From positions 1 to 48,182 of the forward strand of contig JAFMGZ010000028.1 of NCBI GenBank assembly GCA_017854855.1: 48,182 bases of DNA. The letters run 5' to 3'. The stretch comes from Sulfitobacter sp. (GTDB lineage: Bacteria; Pseudomonadota; Alphaproteobacteria; Rhodobacterales; Rhodobacteraceae). The position numbers were made by a program, and so were the translations under genes. The notes beneath the pieces were generated by a model, which made no database searches, was not told the origin of the DNA, and was given only the letters and a program-made list of their open reading frames with translations. Shown piece after piece: positions 25,507 to 33,730 of the stretch. Every line of letters starts with the position of its first letter. The first letter of the stretch is position 1.

Positions 25507-26855
25507 CGATGCCGCCCAAACCACCCAGTCGCCCTGACAAAGTATCGCTCAGGCGGTATGCCAAATTGTTCCGCGAGGACATCCTGTCAGCGCAGCCTGC
25601 GCGTCTGTACCGCGCGTGGATGGCTGAGTTCAGGACGCCGTTTTTTCGCAGTTACATGATGAACCAGCCCGAATTGATCAGGACGGTGCTGAAAGAGCGG
25701 CCAGATGATTTTCCCAAATCAGACCGGATCAGCGAAGGGTTGCGGCCCTTGCTGGGCAATTCGGTCTTCTTGACCAATGGTGAGGTCTGGAAACGCCAAA
25801 GGCGCATCATTGATCCTGCGTTTGAGGGAGGGCGGCTGCGGGAAACCTTTCCGGCCATGTGGGAGGCGGCAGAGGCTGCCGCCGCGCGGCTGGACAGTCA
25901 CGCAGGCGAGGTCCTGGAGATTGAGGCCGAGACAAGCCATGCCGCCGCCGACGTGATCTTTCGCACGCTGTTTTCCATCCCGATCGAACATCATCTGGCC
26001 CGTGCGGTCTTTGACGAGTTTCGGGTGTATCAACGGTCGCAGCCGCTGCTCAATCTGGCGGCATTTGTGCCTTTGCCGCGGTGGGTGCCGCGGTTCTTTC
26101 GCAAGGGCACCCGCGCCAGTGCGGCCCGGATCAGGCGGCTGATCACGCAATTGACCCGAGAGCGCATGCAAGCGATCCGCGCGGGTACCGCACCCGATGA
26201 TCTGGCCACAAAGATTATGACAACCGTTGATCCGGTCACCGGCCAAAGCTTTGACGAGGCCGAAATGGTCGACCAGGTCGCGATCTTCTTTTTGGCGGGG
26301 CATGAAACCAGCGCATCGGCGCTGGCTTGGGCGCTGTATTTGATGGCGACGCATCCCGAATGGCAGGACCGCCTGGCAGCAGAGGCACAGGTGCTGGATA
26401 GTTGTGATTTCGCCGTCATGTCCAAACTCAAACTGAGCAGGGATGTCTTTCGCGAGGCGCTGCGTCTGTATCCGCCGGTGCCGATGATGGTGCGTGAAAA
26501 CACCTGTCCCGAAAGGTTTCGGGACCGCGACGTCAAGCCGGGTGCCCAGATCGTGCTAAGCCCGTGGCACCTGCACCGACATGAGCGGCTGTGGGACAAT
26601 CCCGATGGTTTTGACCCGGAGCGGTGGCAGACAGAGAACGGCATCAAATGCCAGCGCGAGGCGTTCATTCCCTTTTCCGCAGGGACGCGGGTCTGTACAG
26701 GGGCGGGATTTGCCATGGTCGAGGGGCAGCTGATCTTGTCGCGTATCTTGCGCGATTACCGGGTGATCGCGCTGTCCGACCGGGTGCCCGTCCCGGTGGC
26801 CCATCTCACTGTGCGGTCTGACAAGGGTATTTGGCTGCGGCTGGAGCGTCGGTAG
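25503..26855 (+). CDS. Cytochrome P450
   Basis: The 450-residue haem monooxygenase has all key P450 motifs: the I-helix oxygen-binding AGHETSAS, the K-helix ExxR in REALRLYPP, a PERF-like segment FDPERW, and the haem-ligand loop FSAGTRVCTGAG with Cys398. There is no N-terminal membrane anchor, so it is a soluble class I-type enzyme needing ferredoxin and reductase, neither encoded nearby. The sequence style (WKRQRRIIDPAFEG) recalls CYP4/CYP102/CYP110-like fatty-acid or terpene hydroxylases. It starts inside the stop of the membrane hydrolase gene, so the hydrolase may act on the same substrate or product. Confidence 0.93.
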   Translation: MTMPPKPPSRPDKVSLRRYAKLFREDILSAQPARLYRAWMAEFRTPFFRSYMMNQPELIRTVLKERPDDFPKSDRISEGLRPLLGNSVFLTNGEVWKRQRRIIDPAFEGGRLRETFPAMWEAAEAAAARLDSHAGEVLEIEAETSHAAADVIFRTLFSIPIEHHLARAVFDEFRVYQRSQPLLNLAAFVPLPRWVPRFFRKGTRASAARIRRLITQLTRERMQAIRAGTAPDDLATKIMTTVDPVTGQSFDEAEMVDQVAIFFLAGHETSASALAWALYLMATHPEWQDRLAAEAQVLDSCDFAVMSKLKLSRDVFREALRLYPPVPMMVRENTCPERFRDRDVKPGAQIVLSPWHLHRHERLWDNPDGFDPERWQTENGIKCQREAFIPFSAGTRVCTGAGFAMVEGQLILSRILRDYRVIALSDRVPVPVAHLTVRSDKGIWLRLERR

Positions 26856-26926
26856 GTTCTATCATCCCCGCAATCTTTGAATTAAAAGTGACCAAATCGG
26901 AATCATTTGAACGGGACGGGTACACA

Positions 26927-27820
26927 ATGCCAATGAACGCAGCACAAAAGGCGCAGATGGAAAGCGGTAAGGGTTTCATCGCGGCATTGGATCAATCCGG
27001 GGGGTCCACGCCCAAGGCGCTTAGCCAATATGGTGTTGAACCGTCAGATTATTCCGGTGATGAACAGATGTTTGCCGCGATGCATGACATGCGCGCGCGG
27101 ATCATTCTGGCGGATGCTTTTACCGCTGACAAAGTGATTGGTGCCATTCTGTTTGAGCGCACGATGGACGGTAAGATCAATGGCAAGCCGGTGCCGCAGC
27201 TGCTGTGGGAAGACCGGGGCGTGGTTCCCTTTTTGAAGATCGACAAGGGCCTTGAGGATGAGGCGCAGGGCGTTCAACTGCTCAAGCCGATGCCGGATCT
27301 TGAGGCTTTGCTGACCCGGGCGGCGGCGGCAGGTATCTTTGGGACCAAGGAACGTTCGGTCATTCATGACGCGGATGAGGCGGGGATCGAAGCTGTCGTG
27401 GCCCAGCAGTTCGAGGTTGCCAAAATGGTTTGCGCCGCAGGTCTGGTCCCGATTATTGAGCCAGAGGTGAATATCCATTCCAAAACAAAGGCTGAGGCCG
27501 AGGCCCTGCTGGCGGCGGCATTGATGCGTCATGTCCATGCGTTGAATGCGGATCAGCTGGTCATGCTCAAGCTGACGATTCCAGAAGTTGCGGGTTGTTA
27601 CGATGCCTTGGCGGCCCATCCCAATGTCTTGCGCGTTGTGGCACTGTCGGGCGGCTATTCAACCGATGAAGCCTGCGCCCGGCTGAGCCGGAACACACAG
27701 ATGATCGCCAGCTTTTCCCGGGCATTGACCGAAGGGTTGAACGTGAAAATGACGGACGCCGAATTCAACGCCGCACTGGGCAGCAATATTGCCAAGATCT
27801 ATGAGGCGTCGGTCGCCTGA
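26927..27820 (+). CDS. fda: Fructose-bisphosphate aldolase, class I (bacterial)
   Basis: The 297-residue Schiff-base aldolase interconverts fructose-1,6-bisphosphate with DHAP and GAP. The family start NAAQKAQMESGKGFIAALDQSGGSTPKALS is split here by an inserted AlaGln-type drift but is clear. Other marks are LWEDRGVVPFLKIDKGL, PIIEPEVNIHSK and the Lys-bearing LVMLKLTIPE, followed by VVALSGGYS for phosphate binding. The ATG at 26927 follows GGGACGGG; a second ATG at 26933 is also possible. It has its own upstream region after the P450 gene. Confidence 0.93.
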   Translation: MPMNAAQKAQMESGKGFIAALDQSGGSTPKALSQYGVEPSDYSGDEQMFAAMHDMRARIILADAFTADKVIGAILFERTMDGKINGKPVPQLLWEDRGVVPFLKIDKGLEDEAQGVQLLKPMPDLEALLTRAAAAGIFGTKERSVIHDADEAGIEAVVAQQFEVAKMVCAAGLVPIIEPEVNIHSKTKAEAEALLAAALMRHVHALNADQLVMLKLTIPEVAGCYDALAAHPNVLRVVALSGGYSTDEACARLSRNTQMIASFSRALTEGLNVKMTDAEFNAALGSNIAKIYEASVA

Positions 27821-27849
27821 TCGCCGTTTGAACCTGTCTACCGGGGGGC

Positions 27850-28539
27850 TTGCGGCCAGGGCGCAACGATTTGTTAACCATTTTGAACAAAACTCAATCC
27901 GGCCCTCCTTTGGGGTCCCGGTTTGAGGGCTTGGATGTGGTGCGGATCGGTGGAAACCAGGCGTTTTGGGCGGCGAAACGGCTGTTCGATGTCTTGATGT
28001 CGGTGCTTTTGCTGCCGGTTCTTGGTGTCGTTGCCCTGCTGTTGTTGATTGTGAACCCCGCGCTAAACCCCGGACCGCTGTTTTTTCAGCAAAGCCGGGT
28101 TGGGCAGCATGGTCGACATTTTGCCATCCTCAAATTCCGCACCATGCGAACCGCGGATGTGACAACACGTTTTGCAGATTCGGAGGCCGACAGGATCCGC
28201 CCGTTTGGCAGGCAATTGCGCCGCTACCGGATTGATGAACTGCCGCAGATCATCAACGTGATAAAATCCGAGATGAGCCTGATTGGTCCGCGACCGGAGC
28301 AGCCCGATTTCGCCCGCCATTATCAAGAGGCGATCCCGGGCTATGCGTTGCGGCATATGATCCGCCCGGGGCTGAGCGGTCTGGCGCAGGTGACGCAGGG
28401 CTACACCAGCGACACAGGAGCCACCCAGCGCAAACTGTCCCTTGATCTGCGCTATATCCGGGACTGTGGTTTCCGGCTGGAAAGCTATATTCTCTGGCGG
28501 ACCCTGATCACCGTTGTGACGGGCCGCGGGGCCTTGTGA
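27850..28539 (+). CDS. Sugar transferase (WcaJ/ExoY-type undecaprenyl-phosphate sugar phosphotransferase)
   Basis: The protein of up to 229 residues has one N-terminal transmembrane helix after AAKRLFDVLMS and the conserved catalytic block with ILKFRTMRT, RYRIDELPQIINV and MSLIGPRPEQP, followed by RPGLSGLAQV. It would transfer a sugar-1-phosphate to undecaprenyl phosphate to start an exopolysaccharide or O-antigen unit. It lacks the multi-helix N-terminal module of WcaJ, as in ExoY. The start is uncertain. The TTG at 27850 is too close to its GGGGGG, and GTG codons near 27937 after GAGGG are a good alternative; both keep the domain intact. galE follows about 100 bp later. Confidence 0.85.
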   Translation: MRPGRNDLLTILNKTQSGPPLGSRFEGLDVVRIGGNQAFWAAKRLFDVLMSVLLLPVLGVVALLLLIVNPALNPGPLFFQQSRVGQHGRHFAILKFRTMRTADVTTRFADSEADRIRPFGRQLRRYRIDELPQIINVIKSEMSLIGPRPEQPDFARHYQEAIPGYALRHMIRPGLSGLAQVTQGYTSDTGATQRKLSLDLRYIRDCGFRLESYILWRTLITVVTGRGAL

Positions 28540-28641
28540 CTGCGTCATTCTTTGCCGCGTTAATAAATTCCTCGTCTTGATCCGCTATACCACAGGCTTA
28601 TCGCGCGGGGTGCGCTTTGGGGATGGTGAGGTTTGGCGCTT

Positions 28642-29745
28642 ATGGCAGCCAGGGTACTTTTGACGGGTGGGACCGGCTATATTGGCTCGCATACCTATGT
28701 GGCGCTGGTTGAGGCCGGATATCATGTTGTTTTGCTGGATGATTTTTCCAACAGCAGCCCGGATGTCCTGAACCAGCTTGAGATTATTACGGGGGTGCCG
28801 ACCCGTTTTCACCGGGCTGATGTATCGGACGCCAACGCGATCCGCCCGATCTTTGCCGCGTATGACTTTGACGCCGTGGTTCATTGTGCCGCACGCAAGT
28901 CGGTTCCGCAGTCACTGGCGCGGCCAAAGATGTTTTTCGACGCCAATATTGCATCGCTTTTGGCACTTATGCGCGTGATGGCGGGGCATGGGGTGAAAAC
29001 GATGGTCTATTCGTCAAGTGCGACAGTCTATGGCCAGCCAGAGTCTCTGCCGATCCCCGAACATGCGCCGCTGTCCTACACAAGTCCTTACGGCCTGTCC
29101 AAGATCATGGGGGAGCAGTTTTTGAACCAGCAGGTGCGCACATCTGCGGGCTGGGTCGTTGGCACGCTGCGCTACTTCAACCCGGCAGGTGCGCATCCCT
29201 CGGCCCTGATCGGGGAGGCACCGGTTCATGATGGTGGCAATCTGATGCCGCTGATCGCCAAGGTGGCCCGCGGAGTGGTGCCAGCGTTGGACATTTACGG
29301 CCATGATTATGGAACCCCTGATGGGACCGGTATCCGTGATTATGTCCATGTCTGCGACCTTGCGCAGGGTCACGTGCAATCGCTGGACCGGCTTTTGCGG
29401 CACCGCCGATCCCATACGCTCAATCTGGGACGGGGCAGTGGCTATTCCGTGCTGGAGGTGGTCAAGGCGTATGAGGCGGCCAGCGGCTGCCGGATACCCT
29501 ATCGGCTGTTGCCGCGCCGTCCGGGTGATGTTGCCGCCAGCTTTGCCGATCCGACCATGGCGGCCAGGGTGATCGGCTTTTGCGCGACCCGCGATCTGCA
29601 TGATATGTGTCGGTCCAGCTGGGCATGGGAGACAGCGCGTCAGTCTGATCTGCAAGGGGCCCTCATCTCACCGCCGTACCGACCGCTTGGATTGATCGCG
29701 GCCGCACCGTCCGTGATTGTCACGCCCATCGCGCGGCCAAGCTGA
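28642..29745 (+). CDS. galE: UDP-glucose 4-epimerase
   Basis: The 367-residue short-chain dehydrogenase interconverts UDP-glucose and UDP-galactose. The NAD motif VLLTGGTGYIGSHTYV, the catalytic SSSATVYG and YxxxK (YTSPYGLSK), and RYFNPAGAHPSALIGE are all present. The chain is about 25-30 residues longer than usual GalE; the extra C-terminal segment is Pro/Ile-rich and of no clear function. The ATG at 28642 lies 11 nt after GGTGAGG, whereas a TTG at 28633 is too close to it. With the preceding sugar transferase it suggests supply of activated sugars for surface polysaccharide. Confidence 0.9.
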   Translation: MAARVLLTGGTGYIGSHTYVALVEAGYHVVLLDDFSNSSPDVLNQLEIITGVPTRFHRADVSDANAIRPIFAAYDFDAVVHCAARKSVPQSLARPKMFFDANIASLLALMRVMAGHGVKTMVYSSSATVYGQPESLPIPEHAPLSYTSPYGLSKIMGEQFLNQQVRTSAGWVVGTLRYFNPAGAHPSALIGEAPVHDGGNLMPLIAKVARGVVPALDIYGHDYGTPDGTGIRDYVHVCDLAQGHVQSLDRLLRHRRSHTLNLGRGSGYSVLEVVKAYEAASGCRIPYRLLPRRPGDVAASFADPTMAARVIGFCATRDLHDMCRSSWAWETARQSDLQGALISPPYRPLGLIAAAPSVIVTPIARPS

Positions 29746-29756
29746 GGGGCAGGCAC

Positions 29757-29786
29757 AAAAAAAGCGCCTTAGTGGCGCTTGTTTTC
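29757..29786. terminator. Bidirectional terminator between galE and the MepK-like gene
   Basis: AAGCGCC (29762-29768) pairs with GGCGCTT (29774-29780) around a TTAGT loop. It is flanked by A7 on the left and GTTTTC on the right, so it can stop both galE on the plus strand and the peptidase gene on the minus strand. Confidence 0.88.
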
Positions 29787-29805
29787 GTGAATTCAAAAGG
29801 CGGTG

Positions 29806-30375
29806 TTATCCGCCCCAGGACCGCACCACACCGCAATCCATATGCACAAAGTTCGATCCGGAATATTTGCCGACGCCGCCCCCCTGGCAGGCAATGGCCG
29901 CACGCGCCATCTGGCTGACAGAGCGTGACGTCAGACGCAGATCGGCAGCCTGTCCGCGCATGTGCAGGGAATTTTTGGCCACACCGCGCGAGCGCGAGCG
30001 CAGCATCGCGTTTGTCTGTGGGCTGCGATAGCCTGACAGCAGCATGTAGGGTTCGTTTACATCAAGCAGGTTATGCGCTGCCGCCATGATGTCGATGGTC
30101 CGCAGGTCCATGTTCTTGACCCCATCGGTGCGCCAGTCGCGCATGAAGTAGTTCACTTCCTTCACGGCTTCTTTGATGTATTCGCCTTCGATCCAGTAGA
30201 TCATGTCGATGCGTTCGCCGGTACGGCCTGAATACATCTTGATCCGGCGGATATCGCCGCCGCCCCGCAGGAAGCCCGCCGCATTGCCGAAAGTGGGTGC
30301 TGCTGAAACCGCTGTTGCTGCAAATGCACCAAGAAGGGCGCGCCGAGTCATCCCCGTAGAGCTTTTACCAGTCAT
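29806..30375 (-). CDS. MepK/YcbK-like peptidoglycan endopeptidase (DUF882, M15 family)
   Basis: The 189-residue protein has a twin-arginine-type signal (MTRRALLGAFAATAVSAAP) and a DUF882/M15 metallopeptidase domain. Zinc-site marks are SLHMRGQAADLRL (HxxxxxxD) and FVHMDCG near the C terminus, with LLSGYRSPQTN before them. E. coli MepK (YcbK) cleaves meso-DAP-meso-DAP (3-3) cross-links. Here the gene is divergent from an L,D-transpeptidase that would make such bonds, matching the E. coli ycbK-ycbB neighbourhood. The activity is inferred from the family. A shorter start eight codons in keeps the RR motif. Confidence 0.87.
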   Translation of the reverse strand: MTGKSSTGMTRRALLGAFAATAVSAAPTFGNAAGFLRGGGDIRRIKMYSGRTGERIDMIYWIEGEYIKEAVKEVNYFMRDWRTDGVKNMDLRTIDIMAAAHNLLDVNEPYMLLSGYRSPQTNAMLRSRSRGVAKNSLHMRGQAADLRLTSRSVSQMARAAIACQGGGVGKYSGSNFVHMDCGVVRSWGG

Positions 30376-30702
30376 ATCCGTCTGTCCCGTGTTCTGCCTG
30401 TGTCACGTCTGCCTGTGGCAATGATGTTACATTTGCCAGCAATCGTTTTAACCTGTCCAAGGAACCTATGGCATAGGCCGATTCTTGAACCAACCCCTTA
30501 ATCCTTGGAGCTATTGAAACCCCGTATTTTAGGCAATTTTCTGCTCAAAAACTACGCCTTTTCTCCCTGAGGTGGAATCGCGTGGTGCTATTTGAGCACC
30601 ACGTTGTGTTTTGTTCAGGCAGACTCGGCAATGTGATTGGACTTGCCATTGTGGCTTTTAGACAAAGAATCAACGCATTAATTACTGTTGTGGGGATTCT
30701 GA
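30376..30702. other. Shared upstream region of the MepK-like and LdtD-like genes
   Basis: No gene was seen in these 327 bp. The region contains a 13-bp palindrome, CCTATGGCATAGG (30465-30477), and the stem-loop at 30581-30603. TTGGAC at about 30639 followed by TAGACA 16 bp later is a weak promoter candidate for the transpeptidase gene. Confidence 0.45.
30581..30603 (+). terminator. Stem-loop, possible terminator or attenuator ahead of ldtD
   Basis: CGTGGTGC pairs perfectly with GCACCACG around TATTTGA and is followed by TTGTGTTTTG, a broken T-tract. It lies 100 bp before the transpeptidase start on the same strand. It could end a short leader RNA or simply be a DNA palindrome. Confidence 0.4.
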
Positions 30703-32316
30703 ATGTCACGTTCTACAAATTTGGTTCGGGCCGTTGTTCTTGCGGTCTTTTCTGTCTTGTCTCTGGGCGCGACACTGGTTCCAAATTCCGCCACCGCACA
30801 AGTTACGGCTTTCAAACAGGCGGTCGCCGAAGCGGCGGCGCGCGACGAAGATATTGCAGCCTTCTACCGTGAAAATGGCTACACGCCCCTGTGGACCGGA
30901 CCAGGTGATATGGACAGGGAACGGCGCGCGCAGCTGATGCAGGCGATCCGCTCAGTTGCGTCGCACGGTTTGCCCGTCGCGCGCTATGATCCCGAAGGGT
31001 TGATGGCCATTCTGGCGGCAGTGCGCACGCCGCGTGATCGCGGCATGGCCGAGGTCGAGATGAGCCGGGTTTTCCTCAAATATGCCCGCGATATCCAGAC
31101 TGGTATGTTGATCCCGAACCGTATCACCCCGCAGATGGTGCGCGATGTCCCTTACCGCGAACGGATCAGCTATCTCACTGGTCTGCGTGATGCACAGCCG
31201 GCCGCCTTCTTTCGGGCGCTGCCCCCGCGCAGCATGGAATATAACGCACTGATCAAGGAAAAGGTCGCGATGGAGCGGCTGATGAAGGCTGGCGGTTGGG
31301 GGCCGGCGGTACCGGCCAAGTCGCTCAGGCCCGGCGACAGTGGCGCTGCGGTGATCGCATTGCGCAACCGGTTGATTGCAATGGATTACCTCAAGCGGAG
31401 CAATGGGCGCACCTATGATGACGCCATGCAGGCAGCGGTCCAGCAGTTCCAGATTGATCATGGTCTGAACGATGATGGTGTCGCAGGGGATGCAACCATG
31501 GTGCAGATCAACACCAGTGTTGAAAAGCGCCTGCAATCGGTTCTGGTCGCGATGGAGCGTGAGCGTTGGTTCAACACCGAACGCGGCAAGCGGCATATTC
31601 TGGTCAACCTGCCTGACTTTTCTGCCAAGATCATCGATGATGGCAAGATCACCTTTTACACTCGGTCGGTCATTGGGGCCAACAAGGGCGACCGCCCAAC
31701 GCCCGAGTTTTCGGATGTGATGGACCATATGGTCATCAACCCCAGCTGGTTCGTACCCCGGTCGATCGCGACCAAGGAATATCTGCCGGCGCTCAAACGC
31801 AACCCCAATGCGGTCAGCCATATAGAGATCACCGACAGCCGTGGTCGCAAGGTCAACCGGGGGGCTGTGAATTTCAGCCAATATACCGAGCGCAGCTTTC
31901 CCTATGCGATGCGCCAACCGCCCAGCAGCTCCAATGCGCTGGGTCTGGTGAAATTCATGTTCCCCAACAAATATAACATCTACCTGCATGACACCCCCGC
32001 AAAGAGCCTGTTTGCCCGCGACGTGCGCGCCTACAGCCACGGGTGCATCCGGCTGGCACAGCCCTTTGACTTTGCCTATGCGTTGCTGGCCAAGCAGGAG
32101 GATGATCCAAAGGGTTTCTTCCAATCCGTGCTGCGCACAGGTCAAGAGACCCGCGTGGATCTGAAAGAGCCGGTGCCTGTGCATATCATCTACCGCACAG
32201 CCGTGACCAATGCGCGGGGCCATACCGAATACCGCGCAGATGTCTACGGACGGGATGCAAAGATTTGGGATGCGCTGTCACGTGCAGGGGTGGTCTTGGG
32301 CGGCGTTCAAGGGTAA
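30703..32316 (+). CDS. L,D-transpeptidase (YcbB/LdtD-like)
   Basis: The 537-residue protein begins with a signal peptide (cleavage near ATAQ). An N-terminal scaffold domain is followed by a peptidoglycan-binding module (about 210-265, with LRPGDSGAAVIALRNRL and VQQFQIDHGLNDDG), and then the YkuD catalytic domain with the nucleophile Cys448 in YSHGCIRLAQP. LdtD/YcbB forms 3-3 peptidoglycan cross-links in the periplasm; this activity is inferred. GGGGATTCTGA precedes the ATG. It is divergent from the MepK-like endopeptidase gene and is followed 29 bp later by lpxD, so envelope genes may be co-transcribed. Confidence 0.93.
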   Translation: MSRSTNLVRAVVLAVFSVLSLGATLVPNSATAQVTAFKQAVAEAAARDEDIAAFYRENGYTPLWTGPGDMDRERRAQLMQAIRSVASHGLPVARYDPEGLMAILAAVRTPRDRGMAEVEMSRVFLKYARDIQTGMLIPNRITPQMVRDVPYRERISYLTGLRDAQPAAFFRALPPRSMEYNALIKEKVAMERLMKAGGWGPAVPAKSLRPGDSGAAVIALRNRLIAMDYLKRSNGRTYDDAMQAAVQQFQIDHGLNDDGVAGDATMVQINTSVEKRLQSVLVAMERERWFNTERGKRHILVNLPDFSAKIIDDGKITFYTRSVIGANKGDRPTPEFSDVMDHMVINPSWFVPRSIATKEYLPALKRNPNAVSHIEITDSRGRKVNRGAVNFSQYTERSFPYAMRQPPSSSNALGLVKFMFPNKYNIYLHDTPAKSLFARDVRAYSHGCIRLAQPFDFAYALLAKQEDDPKGFFQSVLRTGQETRVDLKEPVPVHIIYRTAVTNARGHTEYRADVYGRDAKIWDALSRAGVVLGGVQG

Positions 32317-32345
32317 ATCTCGCGGCACGCCAAAAGGGGTGCCCT

Positions 32346-33437
32346 ATGTCCTATACCGTTGACCAAATTGCCAAGGCGCTTGGCGCTGATGCCGCAGGTG
32401 ACCTGTCGCTTGTGGTGCATCGGGCGTCAGAGCCGCAATCGGCTGGCCCGGATGATCTGGCATTGGCGATGAACCCTGACTATGCATCCGGGATCGCGGA
32501 AGGGTCCGCGCGGGTCGCATTATTGTGGCCCGGTGCGGATTGGCAGGCCATGGGGCTGCGCGCCGCGATATTTCCGGCCCGCCCCCGCTATGCCATGTCG
32601 GGGATGACCCGGATGATGGACCGGGGCCAGGGGTTTGCGCCTGGCATTCACCCTTCGGCGATCATTGATCCCGCAGCCGACATTGCCGATGACGTCAGCG
32701 TCGGACCGCTGGCCATCATTTCGGCCGGGGCGCAGATCGGTGCGGGCTCTGTCATCGGGCCGCATTGTTTTGTGGGGGTGGATGTGACCCTTGGCCGCGA
32801 TGCCTATCTGCGTGAACAGGTCAGCATCGGGGCGCGGGTGACCATCGGTGCCCGCTGCATCATCCAGCCCGGCGCGCGCATTGGTGGCGACGGGTTCTCC
32901 TTTGTGACCGCAGAGCCGTCAACGGTGGAATCCGCGCGCAAGACATTGGGGGATCAGGGTGCAGCACAGGCCCAACCCTGGATCCGTATCCATTCGCTGG
33001 GATCGGTGACCATCGGTGATGATGTTGAGGTCGGCATGGGCTGTACCATCGACTGCGGTACGATCCGTGACACCACAATTGGCAACAACACCAAGCTCGA
33101 TAATCAGGTGCATCTGGGCCATAATGTCAGCATCGGCGACAATTGCCTGATCTGCGGTCAGGTCGGTATCGCGGGATCTGCGCGCATCGGCAACAACGTG
33201 GTGCTGGCCGGTCAATGCGGCGTGAATGACAATATCTTTGTCGGGGACGGCGTGATTGCGGGCGGCGGCACCAAGTTGATGTCGAATGTGCCTGCTGGGC
33301 GCACGATGTTGGGCTATCCTGCCACGCAGATGGACAAACAGGTCGACCAATATAAATCCCTGCGCCGTTTGCCCCGGCTGATACGAGAGGTCGCAGAGCT
33401 GCGAAAAGCGGTTTTCAAAACCGGCAAGGATGACTAA
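32346..33437 (+). CDS. lpxD: UDP-3-O-acylglucosamine N-acyltransferase (LpxD)
   Basis: The 363-residue protein has the LpxD layout: an N-terminal uridine-binding domain (about 1-100), left-handed beta-helix hexapeptide repeats (IGNNTKLDNQVHLG and similar) with the catalytic-type His in HLGHNVSIG (His259), and a C-terminal helical tail. It would add a 3-hydroxyacyl chain to UDP-3-acyl-GlcN in lipid A synthesis. It is not next to fabZ-lpxA, where the housekeeping lpxD usually sits, but is followed by a dedicated ACP and a ketoacyl synthase. It may therefore be a second copy. The ATG at 32346 follows AAGGGG; the longer frame is rejected. Confidence 0.9.
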   Translation: MSYTVDQIAKALGADAAGDLSLVVHRASEPQSAGPDDLALAMNPDYASGIAEGSARVALLWPGADWQAMGLRAAIFPARPRYAMSGMTRMMDRGQGFAPGIHPSAIIDPAADIADDVSVGPLAIISAGAQIGAGSVIGPHCFVGVDVTLGRDAYLREQVSIGARVTIGARCIIQPGARIGGDGFSFVTAEPSTVESARKTLGDQGAAQAQPWIRIHSLGSVTIGDDVEVGMGCTIDCGTIRDTTIGNNTKLDNQVHLGHNVSIGDNCLICGQVGIAGSARIGNNVVLAGQCGVNDNIFVGDGVIAGGGTKLMSNVPAGRTMLGYPATQMDKQVDQYKSLRRLPRLIREVAELRKAVFKTGKDD

Positions 33438-33470
33438 ATCACCCGCAAACGCCAAGCTGAGGACAGTCTC

Positions 33471-33728
33471 ATGAGCATCACCGATCAGGTCATTGCGATC
33501 ATTGCGGAACAGGCCGTGCTGGAGCCTGAGGACGTGACCCTCGACAGCACCCTTGAGAGCCTTGGCATCGACAGCCTTGGGCTGGTAGAAAGCATTTTCG
33601 CGATTGAGGAGGCTTTCGACATCTCGGTACCCTTCAACGCGAATAATCCGACCGAGTCCGATTTTGACATCTCCAATGTGGCCAGCATCATCGCGGGCAT
33701 TGAGCGGCTGAAGGCCGAGCAGGGCTGA
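33471..33728 (+). CDS. Acyl carrier protein
   Basis: The 85-residue acidic protein is an ACP with the phosphopantetheine-attachment serine Ser35 in LGIDSLGLVE. It is not the housekeeping AcpP sequence; the C-terminal half (FNANNPTESDFDISNVAS) differs from the usual DEEAEKITTV pattern. It lies 33 bp after lpxD and 2 bp before the KAS gene, so the three appear to form one operon, suggesting a specialised acyl supply. Confidence 0.93.
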   Translation: MSITDQVIAIIAEQAVLEPEDVTLDSTLESLGIDSLGLVESIFAIEEAFDISVPFNANNPTESDFDISNVASIIAGIERLKAEQG

Positions 33729-33730
33729 TC

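Noticed and set aside
30952..32223. 423-codon antisense frame within the L,D-transpeptidase gene
   Set aside because: No family resemblance; the plus-strand gene has a signal peptide and full catalytic motif.
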